Of a stretch of 11,975 nucleotides of DNA, positions 1-7,089 are shown in pieces. A program made the position numbers and the translations under genes. Source of the stretch: Echinostoma caproni (taxonomy: Eukaryota; Platyhelminthes; Trematoda; Plagiorchiida; Echinostomatidae); contig UZAN01040267.1 of assembly GCA_900618425.1 (NCBI GenBank), forward strand, positions 1 to 11,975, in the 5' to 3' direction. Below the pieces are notes generated by a model, which was not told where the DNA came from, did no database searches, and saw only the letters and a list, made by a program, of their open reading frames with translations. The number at the start of each line of letters is the position of its first letter. Position 1 is the first letter of the stretch.

Positions 1-289
1 GAACATAAATAAGGTCCAATTGTAATTCGCATGAAGTAACCGATGATATGCGAAAGAAATGTCACCGCAGCAGACATCTTGCATAACATTACTCATCTTT
101 TTTCAAATTAATTCGGGGAAATCATTGTTTCAGGTTCATCATTAGACAAAGTTTGCCCGATTCCTCGTATGATTCCCGCGTTCAAATAAGCTGAGTGCAC
201 GGGAACTACTGTGTAATTGTAATAACTTCTGTAAGCATAAAACCAATATTTCACCTAAAACTATACAAATTGGAGAGAAGGAGAATTTA
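1..289. other. Unassigned sequence 3' of the LINE
   Basis: No convincing coding stretch, tRNA-like motif or simple repeat is visible. In the orientation of the neighbouring LINE (minus strand) this would be its 3' untranslated region or the flanking host DNA. I could not see a poly(A) or short-repeat tail that would mark the 3' end, so the boundary of the element here is uncertain. Confidence 0.4.
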
Positions 290-344
290 TTCTCCCTTCC
301 AAAACGTTTAACGAAGTCTGTGAAAACTCGTTCTTTGTTAACTA

Positions 345-1720
345 GAACACATGCTCAAGAGGGTACCGTGGATTTGCGACATATATTTATTCGAGATGGA
401 TCAGAACGGTATTGGGATCCATAGTGGACGGCTGGGAACAACAGGCAGTTAAATCTGTATGTAGCAGATGTGTGGAGTCGATAAGAATCTTGTGTGCAAA
501 TTTTTCACATGCATTTAAATGAATTTCGCGCAGGTTAGTCACCAACTCCTACAGGGGGACTGAAAAGACGCGGCTGATGTTAGTCATTCCACGTCGAAGC
601 AGTTTGAAGTATTTTAGTAGGAGACTGGAGAACAAACAGGTAAACCAATAATGTAAAACGGGGAAAACACACTGGTAAACGAATTTAGAGGTAATTCATT
701 TTTGAATACAAAATGGACGAAGTTTACGGATATGGAAAGAAAGTTGTTGAAGTTTACTGGCGTTATGTGAGGGGTTCAATGAAGAGTAACATCCATTAAA
801 CAACCTAAGGTATTTCATAAAATTTACGCAGGATACAGGTTCGGAGCCAAGCGGGACGGATTTATATTGGTAAGAAGAATTTTATAATGTAAGGAGACAT
901 TTGAAACATTTTGAGGGATTAAGAGAGAGGCCGGATGTGGCGGAAAATTGTTGAACGTTTTCCAAGTTGTCAGAACATTGTGAAAGATCAGAAGAATCGG
1001 AGATGGCCTGATATAAAACCACATCATCAACATATTTAAAGATAGAAGTAGTTACGCTATCAGACAAGTCGCTAATATCCGTAAAAATTAAGTATGAGCA
1101 AAGGATTGAACCTTAGAGTTCATCAACGATTTGGACTTCCTCCAACCTAACTTGGTACATTTATTTCTCCTGGGGAAGTAATCAATCAGCAAGTCAAGCT
1201 AATCACTGCCTAGGACTACCGGAGATCTCTAGTTTAGGAAGAAGTGAACGAGAAATAGCATCAAAATCAGATGAGTATTCGAGAACACGTTTCGCAAAGT
1301 CGCTGAAGGATTTGGTAATTTAATGTAAAAGTGAGGAAACTGCATCTAGCGTGTATCTGTTTGTTTTATAGGCAAACTGAAGAGGATCATACGGGACATC
1401 AAGTGAGGACTGAATGCGCGTAAGGACAACCCGTTCTGCATTTTTAAGACCAACAGAAGTTAAAGGGATAAGACGGAAGTGTTTAGTTAAGACGGTTGAA
1501 GTATCGGATTTGGGAATGGGACAACTGTTACCGGTTTCCAACAACCTGATATGGACCAGGTTTTAAAGAATGTGTTCAAAAATGATGCTTATATCTCGCT
1601 GAGGGAATAGGCTCCATATCGCAGAAGGAAAAATGAAAGACAATCGGGACCAACAACGCATGTGATTTTCACGGTACGCAAAAGATCAAAAATCTCTTCT
1701 TTCGAGATGGCCTCTTGTTA
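345..1720 (-). pseudogene. LINE reverse transcriptase and C-terminal domain, broken by stops and one frameshift
   Basis: The product would copy element RNA at the nicked target. The fingers begin near 1714 with EEIFDLLRTV (from 1699) and VGPDCLSFFLLRYG (about 1654-1613), then FKTWSISGCWKPVTVVP. A net one-base loss inside 1511-1526 moves the reading into the frame of 1544. There PIPKS, HFRLIPLTSV, ERVV, and the block DPLQFAYKTNRYTLDAV match the most conserved RT segment. Then follow DFDAI (1268-1254, the palm box that normally reads AFDxV and carries a catalytic aspartate), GSILC (1112-1098; the preceding VPQ is missing), KYVDDVVLYQ (YVDD at 1034-1023, alanine of YADD replaced by valine) and GLSLNPSKC. 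The thumb shows FMKYLRLF. The C-terminus shows VFPVLHYW, LLRRG, ISR and AHKILIDSTHLLHTDL. All parts after 1511 stay in one frame to about 345 with about eleven stops, several at expected Trp or Gln positions, as expected from transition decay rather than rearrangement. Confidence 0.9.
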
Positions 1721-2231
1721 AATGGCACCATCCAGAACAAATATCCTAATAGCATTGCTTGATAGTTGCATAAATGTCCAAATCGGTTGTACAATCCGGA
1801 GTTTTGGGTTGGGTTCCATGCAGTAATTTTATACCAAATTAGCGTACTGTCGTTACGTTACAGAAGATGGAGGTGTACCACACCTGTGATCAGGTTGGGG
1901 TAATACTTGACAACCGCCAAGTCTCTAGATTTCTGCAATCTTCTGAATAATTTCATCAGGGAAGATGCTATTCTGCCTATATAGACAAACAGAGTCTCAA
2001 AATGGCGGCATAAGTTAAACATGCGGTTTACCGTTTTAGTGAATAAATTTGACTGCATTATATATAGAAGGACAGGCGGAAAAACACGAAGAAATAACAC
2101 TAATGGATTCTTTAGGAAGAAGAGTGTTTTTGTCGGAGAGATTGCTGAGGCGAATAGTGACTTGGTTGGATCTTGTGAATGTATTGTGAACGGCAGGGGG
2201 AGTACACTGTAGGTCTTTTGAGAATCAAGGC

Positions 2232-2772
2232 GTGATCACTAGTGGAAACAGATGCTGTGGGTTCTGGGGTGAAATGTTCTGGGTGATTATTAATTACCTT
2301 GTCTAAAAATGAATCAGCTTTTGTGGGGGATAAGCAACCATCAGTTAGGGCAAAGAAAATTATGGGATAAGTGGATTCATGACTAAAATCACCAACAACG
2401 ATGTGGAGACAAAAAACGGTATAAGTGCATCAAAGAAGGATGAAATGTATAAATTTGTAAAGATTGTGCTTCTATATCGCGAAAATCTAGGGGAAAATTG
2501 AATAACTAAACAGTCAATACAATCAGCAGAATAACCAAAACAACTTCAGACTTGCCACTCTATAAGTGATTGCAGTTTTTTCTGTCCTTACGGAAGCACT
2601 TGCATCCACTGGTTCCAACCAATGAGTCCTCGATATTTTCGTCAAGCCAGGATTCTTGAGTAAAAACCACACACCTGTTGCGGTGGATGCGTGAACCAAG
2701 GGTGCACGTTAGATCCGTCATCTTTACAAAAAACCACCTGATATTCGTGCTGACCACTGATGGCACAGTCAT
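2232..2772 (-). pseudogene. LINE APE-type endonuclease domain, frameshifted
   Basis: In an active element this domain nicks the target DNA to prime reverse transcription. Three landmarks of the family are visible in the right order. The first is VVFTQESWLDE (around 2664-2632), matching the usual (C)LTETWL box with its metal-binding glutamate, followed about 16 residues later by the conserved aromatic-Arg-x-Asp-Arg segment (here CFRKDRK). The second is VVGDFS (2399-2382), corresponding to the GDFN box with serine in place of the asparagine. The third is TSDHALIL (2243-2220), the C-terminal SDH box with its catalytic aspartate and histidine. The first motif is in a different frame from the other two, so an indel lies between about 2560 and 2400, and stops follow the first block. 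The spacing of about 420 bp from ETWL to SDH is near the normal size. The order and spacing make chance matches unlikely. Confidence 0.78.
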
Positions 2773-2783
2773 CTTCGATGGAA

Positions 2784-2807
2784 GTTTGTGTGGGTGTGGG
2801 TGTGTGG
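2784..2807 (+). repeat. Short GT-rich low-complexity tract
   Basis: The tract is an imperfect run of GTGTGG units on the plus strand. It lies just upstream of the first recognisable LINE endonuclease residues, so on the LINE strand it reads as CA-rich. It may be part of the LINE 5' region or simple low-complexity sequence. A second GT-rich patch occurs at about 2976-2999. Confidence 0.6.
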
Positions 2808-4304
2808 CTAAGCTCTACTTGGGTGAAGCGCAAATTAGGCATTTTGCTCAATTGGGAACTGGCATGCCCAAAATGATCACAGTTTTATTTTGGCAAATAC
2901 CCCAACTGAATACCATCACGTATTACCCGTGTGAAGGAAACCCAAACTACAGACAGAAAGATTGAAAACCAGGGTGACTAGGTGTGCGTGTGTTTGTGCA
3001 CTAAAGACGATCTAAGCTAATGTGAAATAAAGTGAATGGCATTGTGTGTGAAGTGCGTGAGCAGTCGTGCAGGCGTGCAGTGATAACCGCTGCACTGTCA
3101 ACCCACTTAAGCTACAGTTAATATATCGATCGGTTTTGTTTTGCATCGATGAAAACAAAGAAAGTGATCAAGCTTCAAACGAACAGAATAAGTATCAACT
3201 GCAACTGGGGGTGGAACTGGATTTACACTGTGGATGGAATCGCGTTCAATTGATCAAACCGAACTCTTAAAGCAACGCAAGGTTCAAGCAAAAAACGAAT
3301 GAGTATGATCCTCTGATAAACCTCCAAACTGACACTTCGGCTAATTTGGTGCTAAGATAAAACTAGTCTTGATGCGTTGCAAGTGATGAATTAACACTGG
3401 AACAAACGGAATACCCATAATCTCTTCCGAATTTAGTTGACCATCTTCCACCCAGTAAAGCTTCCTATCATTGGGATTTTCTTTTCTTTTTGGTTTTCCT
3501 TTCTACTCCCTTTTGTTTAATGATACAAACAACTTTCAGGAAGATGGAAGCGGCCAACCAAACAGCCTCTGAACGTAAAAGGTGGTTTAAGTTGGGCGGC
3601 GATAGTGGTATTGGAACATATTCACATGTTCTCTCGGGATGATAGGTTGGTGACCTCAACCCGTTTACCACTCAAAAGAGTTACTTTACTTTGTCAACTC
3701 TCGAATTACTCAACAACCATTAACCTGGCCAGTTCAATCGATGGGTACTGGCTTTGAACTAGCTATACAATTATGTGGGATAAATTATTTTTCAACGGCT
3801 ACAGCTACACAGCTCCCTGAAAGTTAAACAAGTACAAAATGGAATCTGTGCAAAACGATTTCGAATTTTACATGAGATGCTGTCAGACAACTTGATGTGC
3901 GTACCTTCTGCTAGATGCCATACCAATGATAAACAGTTTAGTGGCAGTTTTCCTGTGTTGCATATATTCATTCTGTCACCGGGACTGAACAGGAATGCTC
4001 CGAGCGGATTGATGCACCACTGACACCGTAGTGCTATTTGCTGAAAATACTACGGGTGAAAGTTTCCAAAAACGGTACTCTTTGAAGCACCATAAGCACG
4101 ATTCTCGCCTATACATGGTATTTACATGAAATAAACTCACCGGTTTTTCAGTATCATGCTTTCCATCGGTCGATTTATACCTCTGAAAGACCAGTTTTCA
4201 CTGATGGAATCGTGATTCGTTCAAAGTATCCGAACTACGGAATGAATAGTTTAAGCAATACTTGAACAACGATGACTGGTCCGTATGAGACTTTTATTTT
4301 GCAA

Positions 4305-4377
4305 ACCGGACAATCTGATTGGCTCAAGCTTATGCAGAAATACCTGTGATTCCCGTCCCAAATGTGATTTGTCCGGT
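4305..4377. repeat. 9-bp perfect inverted repeat, 55-nt spacer
   Basis: ACCGGACAA at 4305-4313 is exactly complemented by TTGTCCGGT at 4369-4377. The arms could form a hairpin or be the eroded ends of a very small element. No flanking duplication was seen, and a 9-bp match at this spacing can occur by chance in 12 kb. Confidence 0.5.
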
Positions 4378-4562
4378 GCACTTAACATATACATATCGAG
4401 AGCACTTCCTGAAGAACCGACTTTTGACAATGTGTGGTAATTCGATGTTAGTCAGTCACTCATCCAAGCACTCCTAACCGGTCGTCGTATAATCAAACCA
4501 CAATCTCGGTGGGTGTTTAAAACTTAGGTTTCAGATCAGATGAGGTTCTAGAATAGCTCCAG

Positions 4563-4579
4563 TGTATACAATGTATACA
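4563..4579. repeat. 17-nt odd palindrome centred on 4571
   Basis: Arms TGTATACA and TGTATACA face each other around a single central A, giving eight self-complementary base pairs. It is AT-rich and may be fortuitous. No associated ORF or element end is seen. Confidence 0.6.
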
Positions 4580-4929
4580 GCTCAATATCATGTCGTTTGT
4601 CACAGAGACCTCATTACAACCAGAGATACAATGACAAGCAAATACGGTGCATGAAGTTCAGCTGAATACCGTTGTCGGAAATCAGTCTTTACTAAATTAC
4701 ATTACTGTAAAACTTTAGAACAGCCATCTTGGTGCTTAGGCAGTCAGGTGTGTTGGTTTGTCTCATTTATCACGGATTTTATTTTTATCAGCTGTGTTCT
4801 CTTAGCTCAGCTGTGTTACACAAAACACGCTCACGTAAACGGTCTCCATCTTTTTTCAAGATATCCTTCGCACATTCAAATTTCGATAGCATTCTCGGGG
4901 TTTTGATATTTGCCAAGATAAAACTGGGA

Positions 4930-5160
4930 TCAATTTGGGCCTGTCCCTTTCCGATCCAGCCAATTATTACAGTCAAATAAATTCCAGCCCCATACAATCC
5001 GTTTCAAATGCTTAATTTGTGTTTTACTCAACCCCAATAATTTCCGTGCACCCATCCCATTTGGCAGTTGAATTACACGATCCATCAGGCAACCTGTGTA
5101 CGACGGTGAACCAACGTACTTGAGTATGACAAACCCCCAAGTGTCGGATAATCTTAGAGA
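4930..5160 (-). other. Unassigned minus-strand open stretch, 76 codons
   Basis: The frame is open from just after a TGA at 5163-5161 to a TGA at 4932-4930. The first in-frame ATG is at 5085, which leaves 51 codons. I do not recognise the product. The middle reads MGARKLLGLSKTQIKHLKR, a basic segment with a helix-like hydrophobic pattern, followed by a tryptophan-rich stretch (VWGW, NWLDR). This looks somewhat more protein-like than the surrounding frames, and it could be an exon or a transposon fragment. The opposite strand and another minus frame are also open here (4729-4980 plus, 4997-4788 minus), so chance openness is a real alternative. No splice signals or codon bias were established. 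Confidence 0.2.
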
Positions 5161-5170
5161 TCAGTTGGTG

Positions 5171-5665
5171 GGTGCGTTTGTGCGTGTATGCTTCGCTCGT
5201 GTGCGGCTACCGCATCTCTCCGATTGCACAACGAACTGTCGCTATTTCAATAGTTGAATCCAAGGGAGTGGGTGTGCTGTTCGACCACCGTCATCTCTGT
5301 GCCTTATCAGTCACTAATCCTAATGGTGGTCACTCGGCTATCTTTAGAAAATCTCCCATCTTTCTGGGTTCTACTGAAGTCATAGATGTAAACGCGCTTT
5401 CATCAATATGATTTAAAGGTGTTCGTGTGCGGCTTCGCACCGCAACTGTATTTAATCGGTAGGATAAATCACATGCTTTTATATATATACATAGGGAGAA
5501 AAAATTCACTTCCCAACAAAAATCGTCGATTTCACACCTAACTCTGATACTTTCCCATGTGTACACGATTTCTGATTGTTTTAGTCCAAAATTCTCTCTT
5601 TCAATAAACAAACCGACAACGTTCTGCACACTATTTTGTGACAAACAACCCTGGAACGAATTTCG
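5171..5665. other. No gene recognised; short GC hairpins in low-complexity sequence
   Basis: Two sites share the string GTGTGCGGCT, at about 5199-5208 and 5426-5435. The second forms a small hairpin, GTGCG-GCTT-CGCAC, at about 5428-5441. A TATATATA run occurs near 5481-5490. The open frames at 5172-5411 plus and 5644-5330 minus overlap on opposite strands and show no domain, so neither is annotated. Confidence 0.35.
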
Positions 5666-5670
5666 GTTTA

Positions 5671-5687
5671 ATTATATTATATTATAT
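5671..5687 (+). repeat. ATTAT pentanucleotide microsatellite, 3.4 units
   Basis: Three full ATTAT units plus AT run from 5671 to 5687. The tract sits immediately left of the abrupt change to GC-richer sequence at about 5690, so it may mark a junction or a retroposon tail, but it is too short to prove this. Confidence 0.75.
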
Positions 5688-5831
5688 TTCACACCCGCCT
5701 GAGGCCAGACTTCGTGCCAAACAAATCATGGTACAATAATCGTTATAACAAGGACGTTCCATGATTTGCATGTGGGTTGAATAATGTCAGGTTGTCGAGG
5801 CCAAAGTAGGTGAATTTCATGAGAAATCCAC

Positions 5832-5885
5832 CACCGGAGCCTTCGGCTAGCCGAAGCCTGTCCCACAAGGCAGCGGTAGCCGGTG
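5832..5885. repeat. Nested palindromes: 16-bp perfect palindrome inside a 6-bp outer stem
   Basis: CTTCGGCTAGCCGAAG at 5841-5856 is a perfect 16-nt palindrome. CACCGG at 5832-5837 and CCGGTG at 5880-5885 are complementary and enclose it. Two further hairpins follow directly: GGACG/CGTCC at 5913-5917 and 5926-5930, and GAGGTG/CACCTC at 5931-5936 and 5944-5949. The close series suggests a structured RNA or element terminus, although GC-rich sequence also favours chance pairing. Confidence 0.7.
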
Positions 5886-5967
5886 TCCAGTTCATCGGAT
5901 CATACGCCGTTTGGACGGGTTCAAACGTCCGAGGTGCCCAATACACCTCGATGCCCAAATGAGTCAG

Positions 5968-6072
5968 TGACCACTGTTACAACCGGAAAGGTGTTATTGT
6001 GGTTCATACGCCTCCACATGGTCGGTTTGGAATCAGGGTTTTTGGACAACTCCTCTAGGTGAACAGTGGTCA
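5968..6072. repeat. 11-bp perfect inverted repeat enclosing 83 nt
   Basis: TGACCACTGTT at 5968-5978 is the exact reverse complement of AACAGTGGTCA at 6062-6072. The arms delimit a 105-bp unit, the size of a small MITE or a hairpin precursor. The bases just outside differ, and no clear target-site duplication was found. Confidence 0.75.
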
Positions 6073-6383
6073 ACCAACCCGGCTATAGCCCCGAATGTTG
6101 ACTTTTCGTCCTCACATTTTGATAGGAAAACACCTCCGCCACGAGAAGGCAGGGAGAAGAACTTCCTCAGTAGAGGCTATTTGAGACTCTCGGTCGTGTG
6201 GGAGCACTTCACGAGGTGCAAGGGAAGGGTGACCAGCCGCAACCCTTAACAGCCACCCCGGACCATACCGAGGATTTCGGAGGCAATTTCAGCCTAAACG
6301 ACTTTACATGTGGACATCTAGGGTTGTGGTCGGAATCTTACACACTGCTATCCCACCCGGCAACTTCACTCATGCCCATGTAA

Positions 6384-6690
6384 TGATGCTCATAAAATCA
6401 TTTTGTCAGTTGTTGTTTCCATCACTCTTTCTGTTCCGTCCCTAGTTCAATTGATGGTTGATTTGACAGGACGCTGACGTGTGCTGTATTCGTTTACGTG
6501 AGCAGACATATGAGCATGCGACTGTGATCAACGTTCTGTTTTATGTTGTCATTTGGCGCATTTGCATTCTGCTTTGCAGCTCACTTGAAACAGTTGTATG
6601 CCAGCTTATCTCTTCCAGGGCAGTTACCATGTTTATTGATGCTATAATTCTATTCGCCCAATTCAGTTTTGTGTAAAATAACACAAACAA
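6384..6690. other. No gene recognised between the GC-rich block and the SINE pair
   Basis: A 65-codon plus-strand open stretch (6479-6676) encodes a hydrophobic, cysteine-rich sequence with no recognisable domain. It could be the right part of the same dispersed repeat that fills 5690-6380, since no clear boundary is seen at 6380. Confidence 0.3.
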
Positions 6691-6752
6691 ATGGTCTCAG
6701 TTTGATGATGAATTCGTCTTGTAGATGAGGCATGAGCTGAAATGATGGGAGG

Positions 6753-6795
6753 CACTGGACAGCTGTTTTGATCTGGTTGGGTCTCATCAGCAGCG
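6753..6795 (-). ncRNA. Type I hammerhead ribozyme relic in SINE copy 1, G12 replaced by A
   Basis: On the minus strand the core CUGAUGA lies at 6790-6784. Stem I pairs CGCUG (6795-6791) with CAGUG (6757-6753), including one G-U. Stem II pairs GACC (6783-6780) with GAUC (6773-6770), with one C-A mismatch, around a six-base loop CAACCA. The 3' core should read GAAA but reads AAAA (6769-6766), so the base equivalent to G12, the general base of the reaction, is A. Stem III starts with A15.1 and C15.2 (6766-6765) and closes with GU (6760-6759) around AGCU; the whole is the palindrome ACAGCUGU. C17 is at 6758, directly before stem I. Loop and stem sizes match the schistosome hammerhead (stem II loop CAAAUA in that family, from memory). 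With G12 changed, self-cleavage is expected to be severely reduced or absent. Confidence 0.75.
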
Positions 6796-6815
6796 TGAAT
6801 CCATCGACCCAACTA

Positions 6816-6870
6816 GGGATCGAACCCGGGGCCTCACAGATAGAACGCAAGCATACTACCCACTCGGTCA
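6816..6870 (-). promoter_or_regulatory. Internal RNA polymerase III promoter, boxes A and B, of SINE copy 1
   Basis: Box A reads TGACCGAGTGG at 6870-6860 and box B reads GGTTCGATCCC at 6826-6816 on the minus strand. Both fit the tRNA-type consensus closely, and they are 33 nt apart, within the usual range. Transcription would run leftwards through the hammerhead segment. Confidence 0.8.
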
Positions 6871-6924
6871 CCGGTCAGATGATCAGACCGTTTCTCATTT
6901 TGAATTTACATTATATAGCAAAGC

Positions 6925-7085
6925 CCGTCTATGTGCGATTATTGCGAGTATCGATCCTCGCTGATTCCAGCACTAGCCTCCAAGGATATGACTTGGTTGG
7001 AAACTTGCACAACCTGCTTCCCAGCTTTTCAGCTCACGCCTCATTTACACGACGAATTAATCATCAAAGCAAGTCAAATCCTCCA
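6925..7085 (+). mobile_element. Degenerate SINE, copy 3, plus strand
   Basis: The firm part is the 3' tail at 7027-7068, which matches copy 1 at 38 of 42 positions. Upstream, GAGTATCGATCCT (about 6946-6958) resembles box B, a GATTCCAGCACTAG stretch follows in the place of GATTCACGCTGCTGATG of copy 1, and GGTTGGAAAC (about 6992-7001) stands where the ribozyme 3' core should be, still with GAAAC. The CUGAUGA half is not recognisable and box A was not found, so this copy is more diverged than copy 1, and its 5' end is uncertain. Confidence 0.6.
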
Positions 7086-7089
7086 TTTC

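Larger units (their letters stand above)
290..2775 (-). mobile_element. Decayed non-LTR retrotransposon (LINE), CR1/Jockey-like, endonuclease plus RT
   Basis: Reading the minus strand from about 2775 downwards gives, in order, an APE-type endonuclease, a poorly conserved linker (about 2225-1730), a reverse transcriptase and a C-terminal domain that fades out near 300. This is the usual ORF2 order of CR1/Jockey-type LINEs, and the length of about 2.5 kb is close to one complete ORF2. The recognisable pieces occupy different frames: frame of position 2772 for the first endonuclease motif, frame of 2399 for GDFS and SDH, frame of 1651 for the RT fingers, and frame of 1544 from the RT palm to the end. 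At least three net frameshifts and about eleven in-frame stops in the last frame make it non-functional. An open stretch at 2100-1858 lies in the linker in yet another frame; I could not match it. The 5' end upstream of the endonuclease and the 3' tail are not defined, and no target-site duplication was found. Schistosome SR1/Perere-type elements are the likely relatives, from memory only. Confidence 0.85.
2810..4720. other. No gene recognised; AT-rich intergenic-like DNA
   Basis: Short open stretches exist on both strands (for example 3067-3270 plus and 3468-3671 minus), but none shows a recognisable domain, and I treat them as chance ORFs. Local structure is limited to small inverted repeats such as GAACAT/ATGTTC near 3615-3632 and those listed separately at 4305-4377 and 4563-4579. 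One weak internal similarity was noticed: about 4047-4069 resembles 11803-11825 (roughly 19 of 23 bases by eye, including CGGGTGA and AGTTTC), which could reflect a shared decayed repeat. Confidence 0.4.
5690..6380. repeat. GC-richer structured block, probable fragment of an unidentified dispersed repeat
   Basis: Base composition rises clearly compared with the flanks, and the block is dense in short self-complementary segments (5832-5885, 5913-5930, 5931-5949, 5968-6072). Two open stretches lie in it. The minus-strand frame 5958-5743 (71 codons) contains WTPATAALWDRLRL and FLMKFTYFGL. The plus-strand frame 6198-6383 (61 codons) contains PLTATPDHTEDFGG. Both have a flavour I associate with abundant fluke repeats that are often mis-predicted as genes, but this is memory and I cannot name the family. 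It could be the LTR or 5' untranslated region of a retroelement, or a DNA-transposon fragment. No RT, integrase or transposase motif is present. Confidence 0.4.
6695..6895 (-). mobile_element. tRNA-derived SINE with hammerhead module (Sm-alpha-like), copy 1
   Basis: Read on the minus strand from about 6895, the copy has a 5' GTCTGA-containing lead, a pol III box A (6870-6860) and box B (6826-6816) at tRNA-like spacing, a GGGTCGATGG linker, a hammerhead-like segment (6795-6753) and a 3' tail that ends near 6700. This is the architecture of the schistosome Sm-alpha family, in which a pol III promoter of tRNA type drives an RNA containing a type I hammerhead. Support for a repeat rather than a lone tRNA gene comes from two other copies in the window, at 6925-7085 (plus strand) and 10500-10668 (minus strand). 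No intact tRNA cloverleaf is claimed. The exact 5' and 3' ends and any target-site duplication could not be fixed by eye. Confidence 0.78.
6701..7068. repeat. 42-bp inverted repeat (38 matches) formed by the tails of two head-to-head SINEs
   Basis: Positions 6701-6742 on the minus strand and 7027-7068 on the plus strand are both 42 nt long, with no gaps and four differences. They begin TTTCAGCTCA and end ATCATCAAA. They are the 3' portions of SINE copies 1 and 3, so the two copies point away from each other with their 5' ends near 6890-6925. A transcript crossing the whole unit could form a long hairpin. Confidence 0.88.

Noticed and set aside
824..1033. A 69-codon minus-strand ORF overlapping the RT active-site region
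   Set aside because: It is a shadow frame. The recognisable RT motifs are in the frame of 1067-882.
1150..1210. Three in-frame TGA codons at expected tryptophan positions in the LINE RT, suggesting a code in which TGA means Trp
   Set aside because: TAA and TAG stops also occur in the same frame, and there are frameshifts upstream. This is a decayed nuclear element rather than evidence for the flatworm mitochondrial code.
2678..2965. A 95-codon plus-strand ORF
   Set aside because: It lies antisense to the LINE endonuclease, and its left part is simply the complement of that domain. No domain is recognised in the rest.
6816..6878. An intact tRNA gene on the minus strand
   Set aside because: Boxes A and B are present, but a full cloverleaf with paired acceptor and anticodon stems could not be drawn, and the same unit recurs with a ribozyme tail, which fits a SINE.
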